Shown here piece by piece: positions 36,971-45,010 of a stretch of 64,000 nucleotides of DNA (its first letter is position 1; each line of letters starts with the position of its first letter). The stretch is from PBB1 sp965229345 (GTDB lineage Bacteria > Pseudomonadota > Gammaproteobacteria > Burkholderiales > Burkholderiaceae_C), in assembly GCA_965229345.1 (NCBI GenBank), contig OZ245872.1, forward strand, positions 1,302,001 through 1,366,000, written 5' to 3'. The translations under genes and the position numbers were made by a program. Under the pieces are notes generated by a model. The model ran no database searches. It had not been told where the DNA came from and was given only the letters and a program-made list of their open reading frames with translations.

Positions 36971-37852
36971 ATGTCCAGAAAGTTCCAGTTCGCAGCGCCC
37001 ACCGCGCTCGAGTATTTCGGCGCCTTGGTGGCAGACGATGCCAGCTTGCCGCTGCTGGAAGCGGCGGCATCGATCGGCCTGGACGAGCACCCGCAGGTCG
37101 ACCTTCAGGCGGTGCTCGCCGAGGTGGACGAACTGGCCAACAGGCTCAGGCGTCGCATCCCGGCCGATGTGGTTCCTCTGCAGCGGCTGCGCTGGCTGAA
37201 CCGCTACTTTTTCCACGAGCTCGGTTTCCGCGGCAACGTCAACAACTACTACGAACCGGGCAACAGCTATGTGCACGAAGTCCTGCGCACCCGCTGCGGC
37301 ATCCCGATCACGCTCGCGATCCTGTACGTCGAACTGGCCACGCAGATCGGGCTGCGCGCCCATGGCGTGTCGTTCCCGGGGCACTTTCTGGTCAAGGTCA
37401 GCAAGCTGACCGGACATGGCAACGGGGAGGTGGTGATCGACCCTTTCTCCGGCAAGTCGCTGTCTCGAGAAGAACTCGACGAACGGCTCGGCCCGTACAA
37501 GATCAGTCAGGGGCTGGTCGGCGACTTCGATGCGCCGCTGGGGCTGTTTCTGCAAACGGCCCAGCCACGCGAGGTGCTGGCCAGGATGCTGCGCAATCTG
37601 AAGGAGATCCACAGCACCGCCGAAGACTGGCTGCGCCTGATGCCGGTGCTGGATCGTCTGGTGGTGCTGCTGCCGCATGCCCACGAGGAGCGGCGCGATC
37701 GCGGGCGCGCCTGGGCCCAGCTCGGGCAGGCGAGCAAAGCCGCCGATGATTTCGAAGCGTATCTGCGTGACCGTCCTGATGCAGACGACAGCCACGTGAT
37801 GGCCGAGCAATTGGCCCGCCTGCGCCGGGGCGAACGCCCGAGGCTGCATTGA
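36971..37852 (+). CDS. SirB1-family protein (transglutaminase-like plus TPR)
   Basis: 293 residues. The N-terminal transglutaminase-like core (about 95-200; NNYYEPGNSYVHEVLRTRCG and GVSFPGHFLVKV) is the SirB1/Transglut_core2 fold, followed by a short TPR-like helical region. Cys and His of the putative triad remain (TRCGIP and PGHFLV). Function is unsettled; homologues sit near peptidoglycan or release-factor genes. It follows murJ by 41 bp on the same strand. Confidence 0.85.
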   Translation: MSRKFQFAAPTALEYFGALVADDASLPLLEAAASIGLDEHPQVDLQAVLAEVDELANRLRRRIPADVVPLQRLRWLNRYFFHELGFRGNVNNYYEPGNSYVHEVLRTRCGIPITLAILYVELATQIGLRAHGVSFPGHFLVKVSKLTGHGNGEVVIDPFSGKSLSREELDERLGPYKISQGLVGDFDAPLGLFLQTAQPREVLARMLRNLKEIHSTAEDWLRLMPVLDRLVVLLPHAHEERRDRGRAWAQLGQASKAADDFEAYLRDRPDADDSHVMAEQLARLRRGERPRLH

Positions 37853-37913
37853 CACCACCGCCTTTGTCGGGCCCGCAACGCGCATCGCAGCTCACCTGTC
37901 GGCGGTTGAGGCC

Positions 37914-38624
37914 ATGAAGCAGATCCCTCTGCCGATCAGCCTCGGCAGCCAGCCGACCTTCGACTCCTTCGTCGCCGGGCCCAACGCCATGGCGCTGGCG
38001 CAGCTGCGTGCCGCTTGCGCGCCGGGTGCGGCTGCCACACCGCTGTACCTCTGGGGTGAGCAGGGCGCCGGAAAAACACACCTGCTGCGGGCCCTGGCGC
38101 ATGAGGTGCAGAAGCAAGGTGGCCGCATCGGCTGGTTCGACGCGTCACAGCCCCTGCCCTGGGTGCACGACGACAGCTGGAGTCTGCTGGTGCTCGATGG
38201 CTGCGAGAGCTATGGCGCGCAGCAGCAGCATGCGGCATTCGCCTTGTTCGTCGAAGCGACGGCGCAGGCGACCTTGATCGCGGCATCGGGACGACTGCCG
38301 CCCGTCGATCTGCCGTTGCGCGACGACCTGCGATCGCGGCTGGGCTGGGGTCATGTGATGGCGGTGCAGGTCTTGTCGGAGGCCGAGTCACGGGCGGCAT
38401 TGCGCCGTGAGGCCGATCAGCGCGGGCTGTTCCTGTCCGACGAGGTGATCGACCACCTGCTGCACCGCTACGCCCGCGACCTGAAGCACCTGATGACACA
38501 GCTCGATCGACTTGACGAATTCGCTCTGGTCCACAAGCGGGCCTTGACCGTGCCGCTGCTGCGCCAGATGCTGGCTGAAACCGCTGCCGACGATGCCTGC
38601 AGCCGCGATGGGGTGCTGTTTTGA
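37914..38624 (+). CDS. hda: DnaA regulatory inactivator Hda
   Basis: AAA+ protein that, bound to the DNA-loaded beta clamp, stimulates hydrolysis of DnaA-bound ATP and limits re-initiation. 236 residues: an N-terminal clamp-binding peptide (KQIPLPISL), Walker A GEQGAGKTH near residue 48, Walker B-like LLVLDGCE, sensor region GRLPPVDLPLRDDLRSRLGWG, and a C-terminal lid with LKHLMTQLDRLDEFAL. The Asp-Gly in Walker B differs from the DE of active AAA+ ATPases, as in other Hda proteins. It is first in an overlapping chain with the HAD, pcnB and folK genes. Confidence 0.9.
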   Translation: MKQIPLPISLGSQPTFDSFVAGPNAMALAQLRAACAPGAAATPLYLWGEQGAGKTHLLRALAHEVQKQGGRIGWFDASQPLPWVHDDSWSLLVLDGCESYGAQQQHAAFALFVEATAQATLIAASGRLPPVDLPLRDDLRSRLGWGHVMAVQVLSEAESRAALRREADQRGLFLSDEVIDHLLHRYARDLKHLMTQLDRLDEFALVHKRALTVPLLRQMLAETAADDACSRDGVLF

Positions 38625-39289
38625 ACCTCTGCCTGTTCGACCTCGATGACACGCTGCTGCCGCTCGATTCTGATCACGCCTGGGGCGAGTTCGTGATATC
38701 GCTGGGCTGGGTCGACGAGACCGGTTTCCGGCGTGACAACGACGCCTTCTTCGCGCAATACCAGGCGGGCCGGCTCGATGTGCATGCCTACATCGAGTTC
38801 GCGACCCGCCCTTTGCGCGAGCGTTCCCCTGAAGAGCTGAGTGCTGCACAAGGGCTGTTCATGCAGCGGGTGATCGAGCCCGCCCTGCGCGACAGCGCCC
38901 GCGAACTGGTGCGTCGACACCAGTCACAAGGGGATCGGGTGGCGCTGGTCACTGCGACCAACGAGTTCGTCACTGCGCCGATCGCGGCGGCGTTCGGCAT
39001 CTCCACGCTGATTGCGGTGCAGCTCGAGCGCGACGCGCGCGGTAGCATCACGGGCCGCATCCAGGGCACACCGAGCTACCGCGAAGGCAAGGTCCGGCGT
39101 GTCGAGGAGTGGTTGAGCGGGTTGGGCGCCTCCTGGAGCGACTGTGGTCGCATCAGCGTCTACAGCGATTCGCTCAACGACCTGCCACTGCTCGAAAAGG
39201 CCACCAATCCGGTGGCGACGAATCCGACGCCTGCGCTGCTCGCGGTGGCTCACCAGCGCGGCTGGCCAACGTTGAACCTGTTCACATGA
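38621..39289 (+). CDS. HAD-IB family hydrolase (SerB-like)
   Basis: 222 residues with HAD motif I FDLDDTLLP at the extreme N-terminus (nucleophile D7, acid D9), motif II VTATNEF, motif III Lys in YREGKVRRVEEWL, and motif IV SDSLNDLPLL. It matches the subfamily IB hydrolases (TIGR01490-like), proposed phosphatases of small molecules. The likely start is TTG at 38621, overlapping the hda stop, since motif I would otherwise be lost. The gene order hda-HAD-pcnB-folK is shared with other Burkholderiales. Confidence 0.88.
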   Translation: MNLCLFDLDDTLLPLDSDHAWGEFVISLGWVDETGFRRDNDAFFAQYQAGRLDVHAYIEFATRPLRERSPEELSAAQGLFMQRVIEPALRDSARELVRRHQSQGDRVALVTATNEFVTAPIAAAFGISTLIAVQLERDARGSITGRIQGTPSYREGKVRRVEEWLSGLGASWSDCGRISVYSDSLNDLPLLEKATNPVATNPTPALLAVAHQRGWPTLNLFT

Positions 39290-40848
39290 TCAAGAAGTTT
39301 TTTGACAAGCTGCTGGGCAAGCCGGCCAAGAAAGCCAGCGCGGGCTCACTGCTGGGCAAGCGTGTCGAGGTGCCGAAGAGCGAGCACCAGATCGACCCGT
39401 CGCTGGTCGATGAGCGGGCCGCCAAAGTGGTGCAGACGCTGGTCGATGGCGGCCACGAGGCCTACATCGTCGGCGGCGCGGTGCGCGATCTGCTGCTCGG
39501 CCTGCGCCCGAAGGACTTCGACGTCGCGACCGACGCGACACCCGAACAGGTCAAGGCGCTGTTTCGCCGCGCCTTCATCATCGGTCGGCGCTTTCGCATC
39601 GTGCACGTGGTGTTCGGCCGCGGCCGGCAGGATCGTGGCCTGAGCGAGGTCATCGAGGTCTCGACCTTCCGCGCGCTGATGGATGCGGCCGCTGCCGAGC
39701 AGGTGGTCGGCAACGAAAAGACGCTGAAGGCCGAAGGCCGCCATGCCGCGGGACCGAGCCATGTGGTGGATGCCGACGGCCGCGTGTTGCGCGACAACGT
39801 CTGGGGTCCGCAGATCGAGGACGCGGCGCGGCGCGATTTCACCGTCAACGCGATGTACTACGACCCGGTGCGTGAGCTGGTGGTCGACTACCACGGCGGC
39901 ATCAAGGACGCCAAGAAGAAGCTGCTGCGGATGATCGGTGACCCGGAAACGCGCTACCGCGAAGACCCGGTGCGCATCATCCGTGCGGTGCGTTTCGCGG
40001 CGAAGCTGGGGTTCGAGATCGAGCCGAAGACGCGCGCGCCGATCCAGGCGATGTCGGCGCTGCTGGAGAACGTGCCCCCGTCGCGCCTGTTCGACGAGAT
40101 GATCAAGCTGCTGCAGACCGGCCATGCGCTGGCCAGCCTAGCCGAACTGCGCAAGCAGGGTCTGCCAGCGGGCACTTTCCCGGTGCTCGACACGCTGCTC
40201 GATGACAGTCGCGGCACCGCGGCGCACCGGGAATTCGTGCGGCTGGCGCTCGCCGACACCGACCGTCGCGTGGGTGAAGGCAAGCCGGTGGCGCCGAGCT
40301 TCATGCTCGCTTGCATGCTGTGGCATGACGTCCAGCTGAAGTGGGATCAATTGAAGGCCCGTGGCGAGCCGGCGTTCGCCGCCCTGCAGCAGGCCGTGGA
40401 AGCCATCTTCGATGCACGCATCGGCGACATCTCCGGGCGCGGCAAGCTCGGCGGCGACATGCGCGAGATCTGGCTGATGCAGCCACGCTTCGAGCGCCGC
40501 GTGGGCAATTCGCCCTTCACGCTGGTCGAGCAGCCGCGCTTCCGCGCCGGCTTCGATTTCCTGCGCCTGCGCGCCGATGCGGGCGAAGCCTCGGATGAAC
40601 TGGCGCGCTGGTGGGAGGCGTTCTCGCTGGCCGATGACGACGAGCGCCGACGCCTGATCGAATCGGTGCGGGGGCGTGACGTCCGCCACGACGGCAGGCG
40701 TCAAGCGAAGTCTGCGCAGGCCGCGGAGTCCGACGAGGAGCCGGTAGCGGCCGCCGAGCAGGCCAAAAAACGTCGTCGCCGCCGCCGCAAGCCGGTCGAG
40801 GCGGGCGCTGCAGCCGCTCCAGAAGGCGGCGAGCCCGGCACGGTGTGA
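39286..40848 (+). CDS. pcnB: Poly(A) polymerase I
   Basis: Adds 3' poly(A) tails to RNA, promoting decay. 520 residues: nucleotidyltransferase head with GGAVRDLLLGLRPKDFDVATD near residue 62, the RRDFTVNAMYY motif, the RNA-binding neck (RYREDPVRIIRAVRFAAKLG), and a C-terminal body. The last 30 residues are a strongly basic tail with eight Arg/Lys in a row (KKRRRRRRK), followed by an Ala/Gly end. The start ATG overlaps the HAD stop (ATGA), and the end overlaps the folK GTG. Confidence 0.94.
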   Translation: MIKKFFDKLLGKPAKKASAGSLLGKRVEVPKSEHQIDPSLVDERAAKVVQTLVDGGHEAYIVGGAVRDLLLGLRPKDFDVATDATPEQVKALFRRAFIIGRRFRIVHVVFGRGRQDRGLSEVIEVSTFRALMDAAAAEQVVGNEKTLKAEGRHAAGPSHVVDADGRVLRDNVWGPQIEDAARRDFTVNAMYYDPVRELVVDYHGGIKDAKKKLLRMIGDPETRYREDPVRIIRAVRFAAKLGFEIEPKTRAPIQAMSALLENVPPSRLFDEMIKLLQTGHALASLAELRKQGLPAGTFPVLDTLLDDSRGTAAHREFVRLALADTDRRVGEGKPVAPSFMLACMLWHDVQLKWDQLKARGEPAFAALQQAVEAIFDARIGDISGRGKLGGDMREIWLMQPRFERRVGNSPFTLVEQPRFRAGFDFLRLRADAGEASDELARWWEAFSLADDDERRRLIESVRGRDVRHDGRRQAKSAQAAESDEEPVAAAEQAKKRRRRRRKPVEAGAAAAPEGGEPGTV

Positions 40849-41327
40849 TCGAGTCGCAAGCCTGCGTTGGCCTGGGCGCCAATCTGGGCGAACCGCGGGC
40901 GGTGCTGGCGAGTGCCTACGCCCAATTGCAGCAGTTGCCAGGGACGCGGCATCACCGTTGTTCGCCGTGGTTCATCAGCGCGCCGGTCGATTCCAGCGGC
41001 CCGGACTACCTGAACGCGGTGGCCTGCTTCGACACCACGTTGTCGCCGCAAGCCTTGCTCGAGGCGCTGCAAGGCATCGAGCGCAGTCATGGGCGCGAAC
41101 GCCCCTATCGAAACGCGCCGCGCACGCTCGATCTGGATCTGCTGCTCTACGGCGATCAGCAGATCGAGTCGGCTGCGCTCACCGTGCCGCACCCTCGGAT
41201 GCACGAGCGAGCCTTCGTGCTGCTGCCGCTGGCCACCTTGTGGCCGGATGCGGTGATTCCGGGCCGCGGTCCCGTCAGTAAGCTGATGGAGTCGGTGGCG
41301 GGGCAGTCGGCGCGGCGGGCTGACTGA
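40845..41327 (+). CDS. folK: 2-amino-4-hydroxy-6-hydroxymethyldihydropteridine pyrophosphokinase
   Basis: Transfers pyrophosphate from ATP to the pterin in folate synthesis. 160 residues, GTG start in a 4-bp overlap with pcnB. GLGANLGEP at the N-terminus, then NAVACFDTTLSPQALLEALQ, RPYRNAPRTLDLDLLLYG (catalytic Asp pair) and PHPRMHERAFVLLPL mark HPPK. Its last 53 bp overlap the 3' end of the convergent TM2-like gene. Confidence 0.94.
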   Translation: MIESQACVGLGANLGEPRAVLASAYAQLQQLPGTRHHRCSPWFISAPVDSSGPDYLNAVACFDTTLSPQALLEALQGIERSHGRERPYRNAPRTLDLDLLLYGDQQIESAALTVPHPRMHERAFVLLPLATLWPDAVIPGRGPVSKLMESVAGQSARRAD

Positions 41328-41784
41328 CGGCCGGCGCCTCGGTCTCGACCTGGTACTCGAAATAGCGCTGGGCGGCGAACGCGATGGTGGCCATCAGCAC
41401 CCCGGCGCCGACCAGCAAGGCCAGCATCGCGCCGAGTACGGCGGCCCAGCCACTTCGAGAGCCCGTGCGGCCGGCGTTGAAGCGGGCGTTCCATTTCTCA
41501 TCGCTGGTCAGGCCGTAGACGATGGCGCACAGCATCGAGGCCGCGATCGTGCAGCCGACAAACGGGATCAGCACCCATGCGAGCTGGTCGTCCTGACCCA
41601 GTGACCGCGCCCGCAACACGCCGTACAGGCCGATCAGCGTAGGCAGTGGATGGAGCCAGCCGGGCAGGTCGCGAAACCCGTGCAGGTAAAAACGATGCAG
41701 GCCCAGGGATCCGGCGACGATGGCGATCCAGGTAGCGAGGGTCTTCGATTTGGCGGCGGACACGGTCGGTTCGATGATCGTCAC
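41275..41784 (-). CDS. TM2-domain-like membrane protein
   Basis: 169 residues. The N-terminal part KSKTLATWIAIVAGSLGLHRFYLHG followed by a second helix matches the TM2 domain pattern (two helices with a conserved GxHRFYLG-like turn). A further two hydrophobic segments (about 62-88 and 112-138) follow, and the tail is Pro/Ala-rich. Function unknown. The 53-bp tail-to-tail overlap with folK means the Pro-rich C-terminus is encoded opposite the folK end. Confidence 0.72.
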   Translation of the reverse strand: MTIIEPTVSAAKSKTLATWIAIVAGSLGLHRFYLHGFRDLPGWLHPLPTLIGLYGVLRARSLGQDDQLAWVLIPFVGCTIAASMLCAIVYGLTSDEKWNARFNAGRTGSRSGWAAVLGAMLALLVGAGVLMATIAFAAQRYFEYQVETEAPAVSQPAAPTAPPPTPSAY

Positions 41785-41870
41785 TCGTTGAAGCGGGACG
41801 ATGATTCTGCGCCCGCATTGCGATGTCGTCGGCTGAGCAGGCGCGGATCAGCCAGGGAGGCGTCACGGAG

Positions 41871-41901
41871 TTGGCAGCGGTCGGCCGCTCCCGCTTACAA
41901 T
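41871..41901 (+). promoter_or_regulatory. Candidate promoter for rpsP operon
   Basis: TTGGCA (41871-41876) and TACAAT (41896-41901) with a 19-bp spacer, 171 bp before the rpsP ATG. The spacing is longer than ideal. The 287-bp gap (41785-42071) otherwise holds the presumed leader; I see no gene in it. Confidence 0.35.
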
Positions 41902-42071
41902 CGAGAGTTCACGTGACGGCTGGTGGGTTCTGGGCGCTTTGGTGCGCTGGGGCTTGTCGGCGTATCTACGGCACTGATCTTTGTCGTGGCCCCGTTGGCC
42001 GCGGCTTCATGTTCTGCGCGACCGGAGTGTCTCCCGGATGCGGCGGGCAACCCATCATTCAAGGAAATACC

Positions 42072-42323
42072 ATGGTTGTGATTCGACTCGCTCGCGGCGG
42101 CGCCAAGAAGCGTCCGTTCTTCAACATCGTCGTCACCGATTCGCGCATCCGCCGCGACGGCCGCTTCATCGAACGCGTCGGGTTCTACAACCCGGTCGCC
42201 TCCGGTGGCGAGCAGCCGCTGCGCGTCGCTTTCGATCGCATCGATTACTGGGCTGGCAATGGCGCGCAGTTGTCGCCGACAGTGGCACGTCTGGTCGAGC
42301 AGGCCAAGGCCGCTTCGGCCTGA
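42072..42323 (+). CDS. rpsP: 30S ribosomal protein S16
   Basis: 83 residues starting MVVIRLARGGAKKRPFFNIV, the S16 signature, with RDGRFIERVGFYNP and the IDYWAGNGAQLSPTV segment. First gene of the conserved rpsP-rimM-trmD-rplS operon. AAGGAA precedes the ATG by 5 bp. A long untranslated leader (promoter about 170 bp upstream) leaves room for regulation. Confidence 0.97.
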   Translation: MVVIRLARGGAKKRPFFNIVVTDSRIRRDGRFIERVGFYNPVASGGEQPLRVAFDRIDYWAGNGAQLSPTVARLVEQAKAASA

Positions 42324-42376
42324 GCCTGAATTGATCGTCGGCGTCACCCTGCTGCCTGACACGCCGGGAGCAGCCC

Positions 42377-42961
42377 ATGGCTGATCCCGGTGCCGACGTG
42401 GCGCCCTGGCCCGACGATGCGATCGAGGTGGGCATCATCATCGATGCCTGGGGCGTCAAGGGCTGGTTCAAGGTCAAGCCCTTCTCGGCGGATCCGCAGG
42501 CGCTGTTTTCCTCGAAGCGCTGGCTGCTGAAGCCGCCCGAGTCCACCGGCCCGAAAGCCGTGGTCAACACCGCGCCCTTGCCTCCACTGCTGAAGATCGT
42601 GACCGCCAAGGACCACGGAGAGCTGGTGGTCGCCCAGGCTCAGGATGTCGTCGATCGCCCCGGTGCCGAGGCCTTGCGCGGCGCACGTGTCTACGTGCCA
42701 CGCAGCAGTTTCCCGACCGCGCCGCCCGATGAGTACTACTGGGTCGACCTGGTCGGCCTCGCCGTGTTCAACCGCCAAGGTGAGCACCTGGGCGAGGTGG
42801 TGGGCCTGATCGATACTGGCCCACACAGCGTGCTGCGGGTGGCTGCGGCAGGTGTCACGGCCGAAGCCGACCAGCGCCTGATTCCATTCGTCGCTGCGTT
42901 CGTCGACGCGGTCAGCCTGCCCGAGCGACGCATCACCGTCGACTGGGGCCTTGATTACTGA
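42377..42961 (+). CDS. rimM: Ribosome maturation factor RimM
   Basis: Assists 30S head assembly and binds S19. 194 residues: the N-terminal barrel (EVGIIIDAWGVKGWFKVKPFS) and the C-terminal PRC-barrel (EYYWVDLVGLAVFNRQGEHLG and RLIPFVAAFVDAVSLPERRI). A non-conserved loop around residues 40-60 contains KPPESTGPKAV. It sits 53 bp after rpsP and 19 bp before the trmD ATG. Confidence 0.95.
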   Translation: MADPGADVAPWPDDAIEVGIIIDAWGVKGWFKVKPFSADPQALFSSKRWLLKPPESTGPKAVVNTAPLPPLLKIVTAKDHGELVVAQAQDVVDRPGAEALRGARVYVPRSSFPTAPPDEYYWVDLVGLAVFNRQGEHLGEVVGLIDTGPHSVLRVAAAGVTAEADQRLIPFVAAFVDAVSLPERRITVDWGLDY

Positions 42962-42980
42962 CCGTCGATCTGATGCCGCC

Positions 42981-43766
42981 ATGCGCTTCGACGTCATCAC
43001 GCTATTTCCCGAGCTGTTCGAGCCGCACCTGACGCACGGCATCACGCGGCGCGCCTACGAGTCGGCGCAGGTGGACGTCCGGCTGTGGGCTCTGCGCGAC
43101 TTCGCCGACGGCCAGTACCGCCGCGTCGATGACCGTCCCTACGGTGGGGGCCCGGGCATGGTGTTGCTGGCCGAACCGCTGGAGCGTGCCCTGGCCGCCG
43201 TGCGCGCCGGGCGCGACACCGATGCCGCGGTCACAGCCACTGCCAGTCACACATCAGCCCCCGTCATCCACTTCACCCCCACCGGCCGGCGCATCGATCA
43301 GGCGCTGGTGCGCGAGATGGCCACGGGTCCGGGTGCGGTGCTCCTGTGTGGACGCTATGAGGGCATCGACCAGCGCGTGCTCGATCGCCATGTCGATCTC
43401 GAACTGAGCCTGGGCGACTTCGTGCTGTCCGGCGGAGAGCTGCCCGCCCTGGCGTTGCTCGATGCGGTGGCCCGGCTGCAGGACGGAGTGCTCGGGGATG
43501 CGCAATCGCATCAACAGGACAGCTTTTCCGACGGGATGCTCGAAGGCCCGCACTACAGCCGCCCCGAGAACCTGATGACCGACGATGGCCCGCTGCCGAT
43601 TCCGCCGGTGTTGTTGTCGGGCCACCACGGCCGCATTGCGCGCTGGCGCCGGGAGCAGTCGCTCGCCTTGACGGCCCGCCGTCGGCCCGACCTGATCGCG
43701 GTCGCACGGGCCAAGCAGCAACTCAGTGCTGAAGACGAGCGCTTTTTGGCGAGTCTCGGGGTATAG
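42981..43766 (+). CDS. trmD: tRNA (guanine-37-N1)-methyltransferase
   Basis: Methylates G37 of tRNAs reading CUN, CCN and CGG, preventing frameshifts. 261 residues with MRFDVITLFPELFEPHLTHG, DRPYGGGPGMVL, the trefoil-knot SAM site (CGRYEGIDQRV, LGDFVLSGGELPAL) and the C-terminal helical domain. The ATG at 42981 gives the invariant start; a TTG at 42951 inside rimM is rejected. The stop overlaps a -10 element of rplS. Confidence 0.96.
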   Translation: MRFDVITLFPELFEPHLTHGITRRAYESAQVDVRLWALRDFADGQYRRVDDRPYGGGPGMVLLAEPLERALAAVRAGRDTDAAVTATASHTSAPVIHFTPTGRRIDQALVREMATGPGAVLLCGRYEGIDQRVLDRHVDLELSLGDFVLSGGELPALALLDAVARLQDGVLGDAQSHQQDSFSDGMLEGPHYSRPENLMTDDGPLPIPPVLLSGHHGRIARWRREQSLALTARRRPDLIAVARAKQQLSAEDERFLASLGV

Positions 43767-43767
43767 T
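43762..43767 (+). promoter_or_regulatory. -10 element upstream of rplS
   Basis: TATAGT overlaps the trmD stop codon and is followed by AGAGGGCTT. The arrangement nearly repeats the TATAGT-GGAGGGCT sequence before tRNA-Val. It would give rplS its own start, 103 bp before the ATG, in addition to read-through from rpsP. No clear -35 box. Confidence 0.4.
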
Positions 43768-43875
43768 AGAGGGCTTTTCTGATCCTCTGCCACGTCCGGC
43801 CGCGCGTTGTCTCTTCGCGTCGCAGGCCCGGAACAATTCCTCCACACAACGTGGGCAAGATCACACGGAGAAATC

Positions 43876-44229
43876 ATGGACCTGATCCAAACCCTCGAGC
43901 AAGAGGAAATTGCCCGTCTGAACAAGACCATCCCGGCGTTCGCGCCTGGTGACACGGTCATCGTCAACGTGAACGTCGTCGAAGGCACCCGCAAGCGCGT
44001 GCAGGCGTACGAAGGTGTCGTGATTGCCAAGCGCAATCGTGGCCTCAACTCCAGCTTCATCGCCCGCAAGATTTCCAGCGGCGAGGGCGTCGAGCGCACC
44101 TTCCAGCTGTACAGCCCGCTGATCGCCTCGATCGAAGTCAAGCGCCGCGGCGATGTCCGCCGTGCCAAGCTGTATTACCTGCGCCAGCGCTCGGGCAAGT
44201 CGGCACGTATCAAGGAGAAGCTCGCTTAA
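43876..44229 (+). CDS. rplS: 50S ribosomal protein L19
   Basis: 117 residues at the 30S-50S interface. MDLIQTLEQEEIARLNKTIP, then FAPGDTVIVNVNVVEGTRKR and IARKISSGEGVERTF are typical. Last gene of the rpsP operon. GGAG lies 7 bp before the ATG. A strong intrinsic terminator follows at 44261. Confidence 0.97.
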   Translation: MDLIQTLEQEEIARLNKTIPAFAPGDTVIVNVNVVEGTRKRVQAYEGVVIAKRNRGLNSSFIARKISSGEGVERTFQLYSPLIASIEVKRRGDVRRAKLYYLRQRSGKSARIKEKLA

Positions 44230-44260
44230 GCGAGCTTCTGGCCCGACGCTCGCTCGATCA

Positions 44261-44284
44261 AGCCGCCTCTCCAGGCGGCTTTTT
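44261..44284 (+). terminator. Intrinsic terminator of the rpsP-rimM-trmD-rplS operon
   Basis: Perfect 8-bp stem AGCCGCCT/AGGCGGCT with a CTCC loop, then TTTTT counting the last stem base. It lies 32 bp past the rplS stop and 18 bp before the next ATG. Confidence 0.92.
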
Positions 44285-44301
44285 CAATTCCGAGGATATC
44301 A

Positions 44302-44988
44302 ATGCGCCCGCATTTCGATCCGCAACAGTGCCCCGTGCTGGCGATCGATGATCACCTGCCGGCCGTGCCGCGCGATCGGCTGGTCGCGCCCGCGCTGCGG
44401 GAGCGGTTCGAGCGCGTGCCCGAGTGGCAGCCCGAGCGGGTGGCCGATCGCCAGCCACTGCCAAGATCGCTGGTGCATGCCTCGGTGCTGATGCCGCTGG
44501 TACTGCGTGGCGACGACATCACGGTGTTGTTGACGCAGCGGTCCGAGCGGCTCAGCGACCACCCGGGGCAGATCAGTTTTCCTGGCGGTCGTGCGGAGCC
44601 GGAGGACGCCAGCCCGATTGCGACCGCGCTGCGCGAGGCCGAGGAAGAGGTCGGGCTGGCAAGCGACTTCGTGCAGGTGTTGGGCACCATGCCGCACTAC
44701 ACCACTGTCACCGGCTACGTCGTCACGCCCGTGGTGGCACTTGTGCAGCCAGGCTTCAGCCTGCGTGTCGACGCCTCCGAGGTGTCCGAAGTGTTCGAGG
44801 TGCCTCTGGCCTACCTGATGTCGCCTGCCCATCACCGCCGGCATGCGGTGGGTCAGGGCGACGAGGCCCGCGAATTCCTGTCGATGCCGTGGACGTCGCA
44901 GGCGGAGGATGGGACGCCCAAGTCCTATTTCATCTGGGGCGCCACCGCGGCGATGCTGCGCAACTTCTACCGATTCCTCGCGGCCTGA
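44302..44988 (+). CDS. Nudix hydrolase, CoA pyrophosphatase family
   Basis: 228 residues. The run LLTQRSERLSDHPGQISFPG followed by GGRAEPEDASPIATALREAEEEVGL is the combined UPF0035 plus Nudix box of the CoA diphosphatase family (NudL-like), which cleaves CoA and CoA derivatives to phosphopantetheine and 3',5'-ADP. The Nudix glutamates (REAEEEVGL) are intact. The first 55 residues are a variable extension. It is separated from rplS by a terminator and from the CbiB-like gene by 22 bp. Confidence 0.88.
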   Translation: MRPHFDPQQCPVLAIDDHLPAVPRDRLVAPALRERFERVPEWQPERVADRQPLPRSLVHASVLMPLVLRGDDITVLLTQRSERLSDHPGQISFPGGRAEPEDASPIATALREAEEEVGLASDFVQVLGTMPHYTTVTGYVVTPVVALVQPGFSLRVDASEVSEVFEVPLAYLMSPAHHRRHAVGQGDEAREFLSMPWTSQAEDGTPKSYFIWGATAAMLRNFYRFLAA

Positions 44989-45010
44989 CCCACCGCTATC
45001 ATCGGCTGCG

